Positions 33,127-43,145 of a stretch of DNA of 64,000 bases are shown here, piece after piece (within the stretch, counting starts at the first letter, position 1; each line of letters opens with the position of its first letter). The notes beneath the pieces were generated by a model. The model was not told where the DNA came from, ran no database searches, and saw only the letters and a list, made by a program, of their open reading frames with translations. Where the stretch lies: the NCBI GenBank assembly GCA_026075535.2, contig AP026538.1, positions 11,160,001-11,224,000 on the forward strand, given 5' to 3'. This DNA comes from Tricholoma matsutake. Taxonomy: Eukaryota; Basidiomycota; Agaricomycetes; Agaricales; Tricholomataceae. A program made the position numbers and the translations under genes.

Positions 33127-36100
33127 AAGATGCATCGCCCCGATGCATTCGAAATCGTATACGACCAAAGTCCGTGACTTGAATGCGACGCGGTGCAGCA
33201 GTGTGCCGTCGGTGGAATTCCTTGATTAACCGAGGGGCATTTACGTCAGACTCTTCGACCCATGAGTTCTCCTCATACCCATAACCCTTCCAATGTACCA
33301 AATACTGGAGTTTTCCTCGACGCAAACGGCTGTCCAAGATTGACTCGACTTCATATTGGGGTTCTCCCTCGATCACTGTAGGTGGTGGTGGTGGGTGTGA
33401 ATGGCGTCCCGGGAACGGATCTGGGGGAGCTGGAAGCAATTTGACGACATGGAAGACGGGATGGAGTCTGGACATGGAGGCTGGGAGGCGTAGACGATAG
33501 GCATGTGTTCCAACGCACTTGACAATGGGGAAAGGTCCCAAGAAGCGATGAGCGAGTTTCTTGGATGGACGTGTAGTGGAGATGTCACTGGAGTCAAGAT
33601 AAACTCGATCACCAACCTTGTACTGAGGGGTTGGGGAGTGGCGCTGGTTGTAAAATCGCGCCATGTCGTCCTTCGCCTTTGCTAAGGCTGCCCTTGCCTC
33701 CTCCAAGCTATCCCTCATGCGTTCTGTGAACTCATTCACTGTCTCGATGTGTGAGGGAGTTTGGCGAGGTTCAAATCCCATGCGTGGATGTCGTCCAGTG
33801 TCTAAGAGGAAAGGGGTCTGTTGAGTGGACGCATGGACATGGTTGTTGTATCCGAACTCGGCCAAAGGAAGGAGATCATCCCAATCGTCCTGGCGTTCAT
33901 TGACAAAGAGGCGGATGTACTGCTCCAGTTCCTGGTTGACTCGCTCCGTCTGGCCATCAGTTTGTGGGTGATAAGCAGTTGAAGCGAGGAGTTTGATCCC
34001 CAGGAGTCGGTACAGCTCACGAGTGAACTCTGCCATGAACTGAGGGCCACGATCCGAGAGGAAGGCACCAGGAAGTCCATGTAACTTCCACACGTGGTGG
34101 AGGTAGAGTCGAGCGGCACCTAGGGCACTGACAGTGGTGTGAGTGGGAATGAAGTGAGCGCGTTTTCCCACTGAGTCAACTGTGCACATCACCGCATCAA
34201 ACCCGTTTGACTCTGGCAATTCCACCACAAAGTCGACGCTGACGACATCCCAACGACTCTCTGGAACAGGAAGAGGGTGTAGCTCACCAATAGGCTTGCG
34301 ACGAGGGACCTTGGTGCGTAAGCAAAGGTCACAAGTGCGACAATACTGACCAATGAGCCGTGACATTTGTGGCCACCAATAGTTCCGTGAGGTGAGCTCC
34401 AAGGTCTTCCAGCGTCCGGGGTGGCCAGCAATCTGTGAGTCATGGTGTTGGGATATGATGCGCCGGCGAAGGTCTGGGTCATTGGGAACATAGATGCGAT
34501 CCCTGAAATACAACAAGTCCTCCTTTTCAGCCCACTCTGCCGCACGTAAGGAAAGGGTCGATCCCTTCCTCAGTTCTTTAACAGCTCGGGCGACAACATC
34601 CTCATGTAAACCGCTACGGTTTGCGCGACGAATGTCACGTAGAATGTCCCGCTCCTCGCCCTGGGGTACGATGCCTTCCAGTGCCCGAATGGTGAACAGG
34701 TTTGGCTGCAACAGCACAATGTTTTGGTTGTCACCGCTGCCATCCCCATGGTCTGCACGTCGGGATAGGGCATCGGTCTTCCCCATGCTGCGACCCGGAC
34801 GGTGGTGCAAGGAGAAGTCGAATCTAGATAGATACAGGGACCAACGAGCTTGACGACGGTTCAATTTCTTGGCCGTCATGAAGTACTCGAGGTTCTTGTG
34901 ATCCGTCCAAATTTCCACCTTGTGTTGGGCACCCTCGAGGAAGTGTCGCCACTCCTCAAGCGCACGCATTATCGCCAACATCTCCTTGTCATGGATCTCG
35001 TAGTTTCTCTCTACAGCACTAAGGCTTTTGGAGTAGAACGCAACAGGATGCCACTTCTGGTCCTCCGGAGACTGCTGAGACAACACAGCGCCCGTCGCAA
35101 AGTCAGAACTGTCGGCTTCTACACGAAAAGGACGTGAATCGTCAGCAACGGTAAGGATCGGAGCGGAAGTGACCATCTCCTTAAGCTTTTCGAACGCCTC
35201 CTGTTGTGCATTATCCCACCTCCATGCCTCCTTTCCTGTCAAGTCGAACAGCGGTCGTGCATGATGTGAGAAATCCTTGATAAAACGCCGATAAAAATTG
35301 ATGAAGCCCAGGAAAGACTGCACCTCCTTCTTGTTCGTGGGCGTAGGCCAAGCTGTGACCCCATTTACCTTGATAGGATCCATCTCCACTTGACCCTCCG
35401 AGATAATCAGGCCGAGGTACTCGATCTTGGTCCTTTCGAACTCGCATTTGTCCTGACGAAGGTAGAGTTTGTACCGTCGAAGTCGCTCTAGGACGAGGCG
35501 CGTGATGCGACGGTGCTCTTCAACTGTGCGAGTGAAGATGAGGATGTCGTCGAGATAGATGCAGACAACGCCTTCGAGGATGAGGTCATGGAAGATGTCG
35601 TTCATCATGGTCTGAAAGGTGGCAGGGCTATTAGTAAGGCCAAAGAACATGACAAGCGGTTCAAAAAGACCACGGTTGGTACGAAAGGCTGCCTTCCACT
35701 CATCTCCCTCCTTTATCCTCACATTATTATAGCCCCAACGGACATCGAGCTTGGTGAAGTATCGGGCTCCACGGAGCTGGTTTACGAGTTCGGAGATGAG
35801 GGGTAGTGGGTAGCGATTTTTGACCGTGATGTTGTTGAGTCTTCTGTAGTCTTGAACTGGTCGAAGTGAGCCATCCTTCTTCTTGACAAAGAAAAAGGGA
35901 GAGGCCATGGGTGACTTCGATGGTCGAATACGTCCAGAGGCCAGGTGCTCGTCGATGAACTGGTCAAGCTGCCGTTGTTCCTCCGGAGAGAGAGGATAGA
36001 CCTTGCAGGATGAAGGGGTTGCGCCGGGGGTGAGTTCGATCGCGTGATCCCATGGCTTACGCGCAGGAAGAGAGTCGAATGACTCCTTGGAGAACACGTC

Positions 36101-37027
36101 TTCAAACTCATGGAGATGAGGGAGTAAGGAGTTAGTAGAGGATTTAGCAGCGTTGTTTTTGTGGAAGGCCTCGGCGAGGCGTTGGGATATGTTCGATGTG
36201 GCACACACCTCATGCGACGAGCGAATCGCAGTGTAGAAGATCCGATCACCCTCCTCCACTTCCTCTGGGTCCTCATCATCATCATCCGAGTCCGGTATTA
36301 GATCAGGAACCCCTTCCAATTCCACTTCAGGTATAGGCAGGGGTCCAGCACGACACTTCTGAGTTCGTCGTATTGCCGCCTTCTGTCCACGACGTTCTTG
36401 CCTGGCTTCTGTGAAACACGTCCGACAGCGGGATGGACATCGGCTCATGGTAACCTCCCCGGTGCGCCAGTCGACCTCTGGGTTATGGTCTCGAAGCCAT
36501 GGATATCCCAAAATCGCCTTTTGCTTTCCTAATTGAGTGACAGCAAAAAGGGCACGCTCACTATGATCTTTGTAACGGAGAACCAGGTCTGCAACCTCTC
36601 GGATGGCACCAGCTTCATTTGGGGATCCATCCACGTTATATACAGGTATCGGACGTGAGAGTGAGCGAGTATTTAGACGATGTTGTTGTACCAGATGGGA
36701 ATCGATGAAGAGACCAGTCGCACCAGAGTCCAGGAGCGCAGAAACACCGAGTATCTGTCCAGTGTCGGTCGTCTGCAGTTCGATGGCTAGGTTTAAGGAA
36801 TGTGCAGAGGGAGTGGATGCCACAATATACTTGCGTGGTAGTTTACGCTCCCATGATTTAATTTTGGGACGTGGAGTAGAAGGAGAGATGGGGAGAGCAG
36901 GTACGTCTTTAGCCAACTTCGAAGGGTCAGAGAGGGGAGCAGTCACAGAAATGGATTCATTCTCCAGGGATTCAACTGACAAGACTTCAAAGCGGTTATG
37001 GACAGGCAGTGAGGGCGTACGATTCAC
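33125..37027 (-). CDS. A-4 pol polyprotein (protease-RT-RNase H-integrase-chromodomain)
   Basis: About 1300 residues, uninterrupted. Aspartic protease with DSGATGLFIDS (residues about 100-110). Reverse transcriptase about 345-545, with [19 protein letters not shown] and YLDD (491-494). RNase H about 630-755, with VEADSSDFATG and TDHKNLEYF. Integrase with HPGRW...CRTCDLC zinc-binding region (about 860-901) and catalytic Asp 931 (SVDFV), Asp 991 (SDRGPQF) and Glu 1027 (TDGQTERVN). Chromodomain about 1222-1275, with YLVHWKGYGYEENSWVEE. The frame opens at a GTG overlapping the gag stop as GTGA. The first in-frame ATG lies after the protease (about residue 194). Pol is therefore probably made by -1 frameshifting, reinitiation or GTG initiation. 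Confidence 0.95.
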   Translation of the reverse strand: MNRTPSLPVHNRFEVLSVESLENESISVTAPLSDPSKLAKDVPALPISPSTPRPKIKSWERKLPRKYIVASTPSAHSLNLAIELQTTDTGQILGVSALLDSGATGLFIDSHLVQQHRLNTRSLSRPIPVYNVDGSPNEAGAIREVADLVLRYKDHSERALFAVTQLGKQKAILGYPWLRDHNPEVDWRTGEVTMSRCPSRCRTCFTEARQERRGQKAAIRRTQKCRAGPLPIPEVELEGVPDLIPDSDDDDEDPEEVEEGDRIFYTAIRSSHEVCATSNISQRLAEAFHKNNAAKSSTNSLLPHLHEFEDVFSKESFDSLPARKPWDHAIELTPGATPSSCKVYPLSPEEQRQLDQFIDEHLASGRIRPSKSPMASPFFFVKKKDGSLRPVQDYRRLNNITVKNRYPLPLISELVNQLRGARYFTKLDVRWGYNNVRIKEGDEWKAAFRTNRGLFEPLVMFFGLTNSPATFQTMMNDIFHDLILEGVVCIYLDDILIFTRTVEEHRRITRLVLERLRRYKLYLRQDKCEFERTKIEYLGLIISEGQVEMDPIKVNGVTAWPTPTNKKEVQSFLGFINFYRRFIKDFSHHARPLFDLTGKEAWRWDNAQQEAFEKLKEMVTSAPILTVADDSRPFRVEADSSDFATGAVLSQQSPEDQKWHPVAFYSKSLSAVERNYEIHDKEMLAIMRALEEWRHFLEGAQHKVEIWTDHKNLEYFMTAKKLNRRQARWSLYLSRFDFSLHHRPGRSMGKTDALSRRADHGDGSGDNQNIVLLQPNLFTIRALEGIVPQGEERDILRDIRRANRSGLHEDVVARAVKELRKGSTLSLRAAEWAEKEDLLYFRDRIYVPNDPDLRRRIISQHHDSQIAGHPGRWKTLELTSRNYWWPQMSRLIGQYCRTCDLCLRTKVPRRKPIGELHPLPVPESRWDVVSVDFVVELPESNGFDAVMCTVDSVGKRAHFIPTHTTVSALGAARLYLHHVWKLHGLPGAFLSDRGPQFMAEFTRELYRLLGIKLLASTAYHPQTDGQTERVNQELEQYIRLFVNERQDDWDDLLPLAEFGYNNHVHASTQQTPFLLDTGRHPRMGFEPRQTPSHIETVNEFTERMRDSLEEARAALAKAKDDMARFYNQRHSPTPQYKVGDRVYLDSSDISTTRPSKKLAHRFLGPFPIVKCVGTHAYRLRLPASMSRLHPVFHVVKLLPAPPDPFPGRHSHPPPPPTVIEGEPQYEVESILDSRLRRGKLQYLVHWKGYGYEENSWVEESDVNAPRLIKEFHRRHTAAPRRIQVTDFGRIRFRMHRGDAS

Positions 37028-38142
37028 TCGCTGCGAATAGGAAAATCCTGCTCCTCTACAACTTCCAGCTTAACCTCCTCTGCAACTTGATCCTTCGCTT
37101 CCTCAACATCTACAAGTGCCAACAGATCTTGCAGGAGTTCGTCTCGTCCCTCGGGGGTGAGCATGCGGATATCCTGACGATGGGGACACGCTCCAGCCCT
37201 GTGTCCAGGTTCCCCACAACGGTAGCAGAGATCCGACTTACGTGCACGGCTGCGGGCTGCATCAACATCCATTGGTACTGGGATATTGACGGCTGGTGTG
37301 GGAGTTTGACGAGCAGGAATGGGGTTAGGGCGGGGGAGGCTTCGATTGAAGGTGTAGGGTGTATGAGTGGTAGTTGGAGCACGGAATGCAGCATTAAACG
37401 CCGCATTTGTGAGTCGGTTCTCATCACAGAGTGAAGCAGCTTCATACCAAGCAAGGATATCATCGTCCGCTGGGCGCCCTTCCAACATCTGTGCAATCTG
37501 GTCCTGAATTTCTCGGTTGAGCCCCCGTCGGAACTTCACCACCACTGGTAACCCACTCCCATACCCTGCCATGTCCACCAAATCCTTGAACTCATCGATA
37601 TAGTCGTCCACGGATCGACGTCCCTGGTGGTAAGTGGATGACTCAAGTCGTGTCACTGCTCGGTGGCGTTCATTGAGGGGGCAGAAGTGGCGTACGAACT
37701 CAGCTCGAAAGTCACCCCAAGTGGAGAAAGGTAGAGAACCGAGTTCTTTAGTTTGACGTAGGATACGGTCCACATAGAGATAGGCGCGTTCAGATTTCAT
37801 GTATGTGAAGGCCCAATAAATTTTTGCAGCCTCATCGACGAATTGATGCGACTGGAGACTAATGTATAACTCACAGGAATTAAGGAATGCACGTCCCTGC
37901 GCACGTGCACCATTAAATTCGGCGGGGGGGGACGGTTTGATCTGGGCACGTTCCTTAGTGGACGCGTTTGGCAAAACATCGTTGTTGGGTGCGCTTGGAG
38001 TCGTGAAGGGGAAACTATTAGTCGTAGGGTTAGCCTGGAGGGTCCTAACGAAGTTTTCAATCGTAGATTTAAGCGAGTCGATTTGCGCGCGCATTCCGGA
38101 AACGTCGCTTTCAAGCGCGTCGAAGCGTTCTGATGCGTCCAT
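37024..38142 (-). CDS. A-4 gag (capsid/nucleocapsid)
   Basis: 372 residues forming the structural protein of the intracellular virus-like particle. A short coiled-coil-like N-terminus (about 5-35) is followed by the capsid region (about 75-235, with FNGARAQGRAFLNSCELY and RLESSTYHQGRRS). The C-terminal zinc knuckle CYRCGEPGHRAGAC is at about 306-319 (Cys306, Cys309, His314, Cys319). The ATG at 38142 is preferred: the codon corresponding to an upstream ATG in A-1 is GCG here. The stop TGA at 37026-37024 overlaps the pol GTG. Confidence 0.92.
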   Translation of the reverse strand: MDASERFDALESDVSGMRAQIDSLKSTIENFVRTLQANPTTNSFPFTTPSAPNNDVLPNASTKERAQIKPSPPAEFNGARAQGRAFLNSCELYISLQSHQFVDEAAKIYWAFTYMKSERAYLYVDRILRQTKELGSLPFSTWGDFRAEFVRHFCPLNERHRAVTRLESSTYHQGRRSVDDYIDEFKDLVDMAGYGSGLPVVVKFRRGLNREIQDQIAQMLEGRPADDDILAWYEAASLCDENRLTNAAFNAAFRAPTTTHTPYTFNRSLPRPNPIPARQTPTPAVNIPVPMDVDAARSRARKSDLCYRCGEPGHRAGACPHRQDIRMLTPEGRDELLQDLLALVDVEEAKDQVAEEVKLEVVEEQDFPIRSE

Positions 38143-38308
38143 GTCGCTAGGGAGCGCGTTTGGCGAAAATGGCGGCGCAATAAAGGCGAGAGTATCTGGA
38201 ACGGTGTGTAGGGACTCTGTGGAGCTTTGGGAAGCGTCGTCCAGTCCGTACCTGCCTATTTTGGGCAGCGCGTTCGCGATTTTCGGGCCTTAGGGGAGAG
38301 TTTTCTAC

Positions 38309-38734
38309 TATAAGGGCAACCTAAGCCTCTAGCAAAGGGAAATCCGAAGTTAAAATTATACTACATAATACAGGCATTGGGGGCGCACCTAGCAAAGGGA
38401 AATCCGAAGAGAAAACTCTAAGGATCCCCTTGCTGATGCCCAGTATATGTGAAGACGACAAAAATCAAATATAACCTAAAAATAGAAAAAGGCGGAGATA
38501 GGCGGATCAAGGCCGCCGAATGACATCATACCAAGGGGTATGTGTCGGAAGGGGTACTCCGCCTCTAAATATAAAAGTGTCAACATATACAAACATGATA
38601 GCAAGGGAAAATTAGTAATAAAATCCGGAAAAATCATAGAAAATGAAGAATAGAAGGAAATGAGGTGGGGAAAAATATGGGACGAACATAAAAAATAGGA
38701 AAAACACACAGGGCACCCCCTTAGTCCCCTTACA
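38309..38734 (-). repeat. A-4 5' LTR
   Basis: 426 bp, drives minus-strand transcription. On the element strand the next bases are GTAGAAAACTCTCC. No standard TGG-starting primer site adjoins it. Confidence 0.95.
38566..38576 (-). promoter_or_regulatory. Putative TATA element in the A-4 5' LTR
   Basis: Element-strand TTTTATATTTA, about 160 bp from the 5' end of the LTR and conserved in the other family A LTRs. Position and composition suit a TATA box; there is no direct evidence of a start site. Confidence 0.4.
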
Positions 38735-38739
38735 GTGGA

Positions 38740-39035
38740 TGTCCCAGGAGGATGAGATGGTGGAGAAATCCAGAAATGGAAAAGTGTGCTTACCTAAGTA
38801 CATGCCCCCACAAATCTTTGATGGTACCATGGAGAATACAAAATCCTTCATCAGCTCTATAGTATTGTACATCCATGGGAGGAAGCCAGAGTTTCATACA
38901 GCTGAGTCTAGGATTATGTTTGCTCTCTCATACATTCAGGGGGGGAAAGCACAGTTCTGGAGAAATGAGGCTATTAATCAAATTGCCACAGGAAATAAAC
39001 CATTTGCAACCTTCAAGGAATTTCTGGAGAGATTG
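38740..39035 (+). pseudogene. B-1 gag, third segment
   Basis: Encodes MSQEDEMVEKSRNGKVCL... to ...FKEFLERL, colinear with the B-2 gag up to the residue before EAQFGDPN. The match ends at 39035 where the copia sequence begins. Confidence 0.85.
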
Positions 39036-42000
39036 AGCCTCACCCCTGGGTGACGAAGATGGAATTGAGGATATTGATTCATTCCATAACCATAGATTCC
39101 GGATCCTCGATCCCACCATGTTGGGATAGGCAATCCAAGCCCATGGTCTGAGGCTGGATGCCAGATATTATTAATAGAGCAGCTGTTTTGATGCATGTTC
39201 TATTTATAGCACAGTTATATACAGCCATAGTATAGGAGAAATAATAAGATGTTCCTTGTCTCATTTCCCCCACTTGTCTCTAAGAGAATTATCTCTTCTC
39301 TGTTTGTTTCCCAGCCTGATTTCCAATAGGTTATGGGCCCTGGTGGATTTTTCTAGGCAACAATTACTACTATGACAAATACTCCTGATGTCGAGGAGCA
39401 AGGGGAACAACAACAAGAGGAAGAATATTATATGCCTCCTAAATGTACAAAAAGGGTCTATCACAGCACTACCAATGTGCTCACTGGAGAACTCAATGAA
39501 GATGAAGATATACCATCTATCAAACTAATTCGTACCAAAGAATATTCGAACATAAACAGAATCGCTGATCGCGACCACTTGACAGACAACAACTGGCACG
39601 AATGGAAAGAGAGAATGAAGAGGGTATTTTTCAATTGCGATATTACTGGGTATGTTAGAGGGGATGTTAAATGCTCTAATGAGAGTATCGATCCCGAAGG
39701 TGCACGCAATTGGTACAAGAATGATTCTTGGGCGCAACAAATTATTATTCATAACATCACCTCCTTCCAAATGAACCACGTCAGGTCCAAAAATTCTGCA
39801 AAAGAAATGTACTCTGCACTCTCGGTAACTCACGAAAATAAGGCACATCAAACTGTTAATCATATTCAATGCCTATTATATGAGACCAAATTACTTGATG
39901 CTGATGACCTCCTAAAACATCTGGATGTTCTCAAATCATATCGTGACCACATCAACAGATTTCCTAATGAGGAATTTCATGTCTCTGACACACGCTTTAA
40001 AGCGATCATATCTGCATCCTTACCTTCATCGTGGCATACCTATGTTGAACCTTATAATGGGAACGCCAATGATCCAAATGATCCTGACCCTAAATGGCGC
40101 TTAACCTCTGATGCATTTATTGGACTGTTATGAGAGGAATACAAGATACAGTTGACCAGATCTAATAATGGGAATAATAAAAATGGTACTATAGGGAGCG
40201 TAAATCTGGTGAAAACCCAGAATGCCAACAGTGCTAGTAAATCCTTAGAAGATCAAATCTCTGATCAAAAATCCTCCTTACGGCCTTATTGCAATCATTG
40301 TAAACATGCCTGACACTGGACAACCAAATGCTGTAAATTTGAAGGGAACAATTGTGGGAACTGTGGAAAGATTGGACATCAAGCAGATAAATGCTGGAGT
40401 AAGAAGAAGGTAAAGGACAAGGCAAAGAAGAAAAAGAAGGATGCAGAAGAAACAAATATGGCAGAAGAATATATTATGTTCCAAGCAAATGAAGAGCAGT
40501 ACAACTTTGATACCTATGATGCTTGTAATGCTGATGCGAATGATGAGCGATTGATCTATTATGATTGGTTAGCAGACATGGCAACAACATTTCACGTTAC
40601 GCATCAAAGAGAAGCATTTACTGATTACACACCTATGAGGAATATTTCCGTAACAGGTGTAGGCGGTAAAGAAGCATTAATTTCAGGGCGCGGAACTGTT
40701 GAATTAAAATCAACATGCAACGGCACTGAATATATTTTGCGTTTGCAGAATGTTCTTCATGTGCCTGGAACACGAAGTAATTTAATTTCCTTGGGGCGAT
40801 GGGATGCAGCTGGCGGACGCTACAATGGTGGGAATGGAGTAATCACACTCATCACAAAAGATGGAATGCCAGTAGCACAAGGAACACAAATACGCAAACA
40901 TCTATACCGCATGAAGATGGTTATAAGACCTCCCACACAATGCAATAAAATCCAACCTCATCAAACATTTGTCGGAAATAATACACTACCTACATGGGAA
41001 ACATGGCATCGATGCTTTGGACATGTTGGATATACCGGGCTTCAGAAATTATTGGATGGAAAATTGGTTGACGGATTTATTGTGGACGAGGACTCCCCTA
41101 AGCCTGATTGTGTTGCGTGCACAGAGGCGAAACAACATGTCAAACTGTTCCCAAAATCATCAATCAGAAATACTGAACCCGGTGAATTAACACATATTGA
41201 CTTATGGGGAAAGTACGCAATCCGATCGATCAATGGCAATCAATACTACTTGTTATTTGTGGACGATGCGAAGAGATTTGCAACCGTCGAATGGGTCAAG
41301 CAGAAATCTGATGCAACACAAGCCGTAATAAATTATTTGGCACATTTGAAGACTCAAGGGAGGAATCCAAAGGGGATTCAAATTGACAATGGGAAAGAAT
41401 TCATAAACGAGAAGTTGGAAAGTTGGTGTAAGGAATGCAGTATGGAAATTCATTACACTGCACCATATTCACCTTCACAGAATGGTATTGCTGAACGGAT
41501 GAACCATACACTGGTTGAACTCTCTCATGCAATGATAATCGCCAATGACCTTCCTGAATTTCTCTGGGAATATGCGGTCCTGCATGCCGCTTATCTCCAT
41601 AACCGGTCATTCACCAAACATTTGCTGAGATCTACACCATATGAAGGCTGGTATAATAAAAAACCAAACATCTCTCATTTACGTGAATTTGGTGCACCTG
41701 TATGGATTTTATTACAGGGGCAAAATGTGGATCGGAAAATGCAGGCAAAATCTAAACAGTGTTTACGTCGGTTTTGAAGATGGCGCTGGGGCCGTAAAAT
41801 ATTATAACACTGAAATGCACAACATCCGCACCTCAAGAAATTTCAAGCAGATGACACTCCCAGAATCGACTCCAATCCCTGAGGGCATCAACATCACACC
41901 CGATAGTCAACGTGAGGGGGAGTCTGTGGGGGACACACCACCTATGGGTGTAACAGGCTTGGATGATATAACTCCGACTCTTGATCCTGGCAGCAAAAAG

Positions 42001-43141
42001 CATAAAAGAAATTTATTGGAGGATGATATAGACATAAATGCTCCACGGAAGACTTGTGGAATTTGTATCAATTATAAAAACCTTCAAGATCCTTATTCAG
42101 TAGAAGAAAAGGAAGACAACTTTCTTACAATGGAAGAAGTTTATGCAATAATTGCTGGAGACGAGATGACGAGCCTCAAAGACGCCAAGAATTCCCCTGA
42201 TTGGCCAGAATGGGAAAATGCCATACAAGCTGAACTCGACTTACTGAAGGAGAAGGGGACTTGGGAATTTGTTGAAAAACTGCCTGATGCAATCCCAATC
42301 GCTAATAAATGGGTATCATCAAGAAGCGTGACAAAGAAGGAAAAGTAATCAGGTACAGAGCAAGACTCGTGGCCAAAGGATGCACGCAGCATCCGGGGTA
42401 TGATTATATGGAAGCATTTTTGCCTGTGGTTAGAATGGACACTCTGCGCGCAATTCTGGCTTTAGTACCAATGCAAAACCTTAAATTGCAACAAATGGAT
42501 GTCAAAGGCGCATATCTCAACGGCACATTACATGAAACTATCTACATGCGGCAACCTGAAGGATATGAAGATGGAACGGGCCGAGTTTGTAAGCTGGTCA
42601 AACCATTATATGGATTAAAGCAAGCTGGATGCAAATGGAACAATGAACTTGATGGGAAACTCAAGGATCATAATTATCAATGCTTGACATCGGATCCATG
42701 TGCATATATTCGACGAGATGGCGGTGAATATGGTATTCTAACCATCTGGGTTGACGACTCGCTTCTATTCACATCATCGGATCAAATGATGGATCACATG
42801 AAGAATGCGCTAAGCTCAGAATGGCAAGTTACGGATCTAGGGGAACCACACAAGATCGTCGGCATTGAAGTAACGCGTACCGACGATTCTATTTCCATTT
42901 CTCAACAAAAATATATTGAGAACCTTCTTCGCAAAGAAGAGATGCTGGATGCGAACCCTGTCACCATGCCTATGGACCCAAATATTAAATTTGCACCAAA
43001 TCTGGACAACAATGAATTAAATCGTAGCAATTCATATGCTAGATTGCTGGAATGTTTACAATTCATCTCAAATTCCACAAGACCGAATATTAGCTTTGCA
43101 GTCAACAAACTAGCCACTTACACTGCTAACCCAGGTCTTCA
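39036..43141 (+). mobile_element. Ty1/copia element, 3'-truncated
   Basis: Order gag, protease, integrase, reverse transcriptase, the Ty1/copia arrangement. A 5' LTR and primer region should lie within 39036-39371 (TTATGGGCCCTGG at about 39333 may be the primer area), but its limits could not be set. The element stops inside the reverse transcriptase at ANPGLQ (about 43141). RNase H and the 3' LTR are absent, and host sequence follows. Confidence 0.8.
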
Positions 43142-43145
43142 ATAG
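39372..43145 (+). pseudogene. copia gag-pol, disabled
   Basis: One gag-pol frame with defects. The gag part (from MTNTPDVEEQ) ends in two zinc knuckles, CNHCKHA.HWTTKC and CGNCGKIGHQADKC (40292-40397), interrupted by TGA at 40131 and 40312, both plausible CGA-to-TGA changes. Integrase (about 40990-41740) has a GHVGYTGLQKLL zinc region and catalytic HIDLWG, IQIDNGKEF and SPSQNGIAERMN. Frameshifts lie near 41745 and 42315. Reverse transcriptase (42309-43145) has LQQMDVKGAYLNG and the catalytic WVDDSLLF box, then truncates at ATYTANPGLQ. Confidence 0.85.

Larger units (their letters stand above)
32688..38734 (-). mobile_element. Intact Ty3 chromovirus-like element, family A copy A-4 (6047 bp)
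   Basis: Complete minus-strand element: 426-bp LTRs at 32688-33113 and 38309-38734 that look identical by eye, a 5-bp duplication GTGGA (32683-32687 and 38735-38739), and open gag (372 codons) and pol (about 1300 codons). It has the most CpG dinucleotides and the fewest defects of all copies, so it serves as the reference for the family. A chromodomain at the pol C-terminus places it among chromovirus-like Ty3 elements. Confidence 0.95.
27723..39035 (+). mobile_element. Family B Ty3 element B-1, split by nested insertions and truncated
   Basis: Reading left to right: LTR at 27723-28453 (carrying MITE h5), untranslated leader to 28941, and start of gag at 28942-29088. A-3 follows, then a short gag piece (32640-32687), A-4, and a further gag piece (38740-39035). 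The element then ends abruptly after FLERL where the copia sequence starts. The pieces line up in order with the B-2 gag. Pol and the 3' LTR are missing. Confidence 0.85.

Noticed and set aside
36603..37434. Plus-strand genes opposite A-4 gag and pol
   Set aside because: Long open frames on the plus strand mirror the GC-rich coding strand of gag/pol, recur in every family A copy and have no independent motifs.
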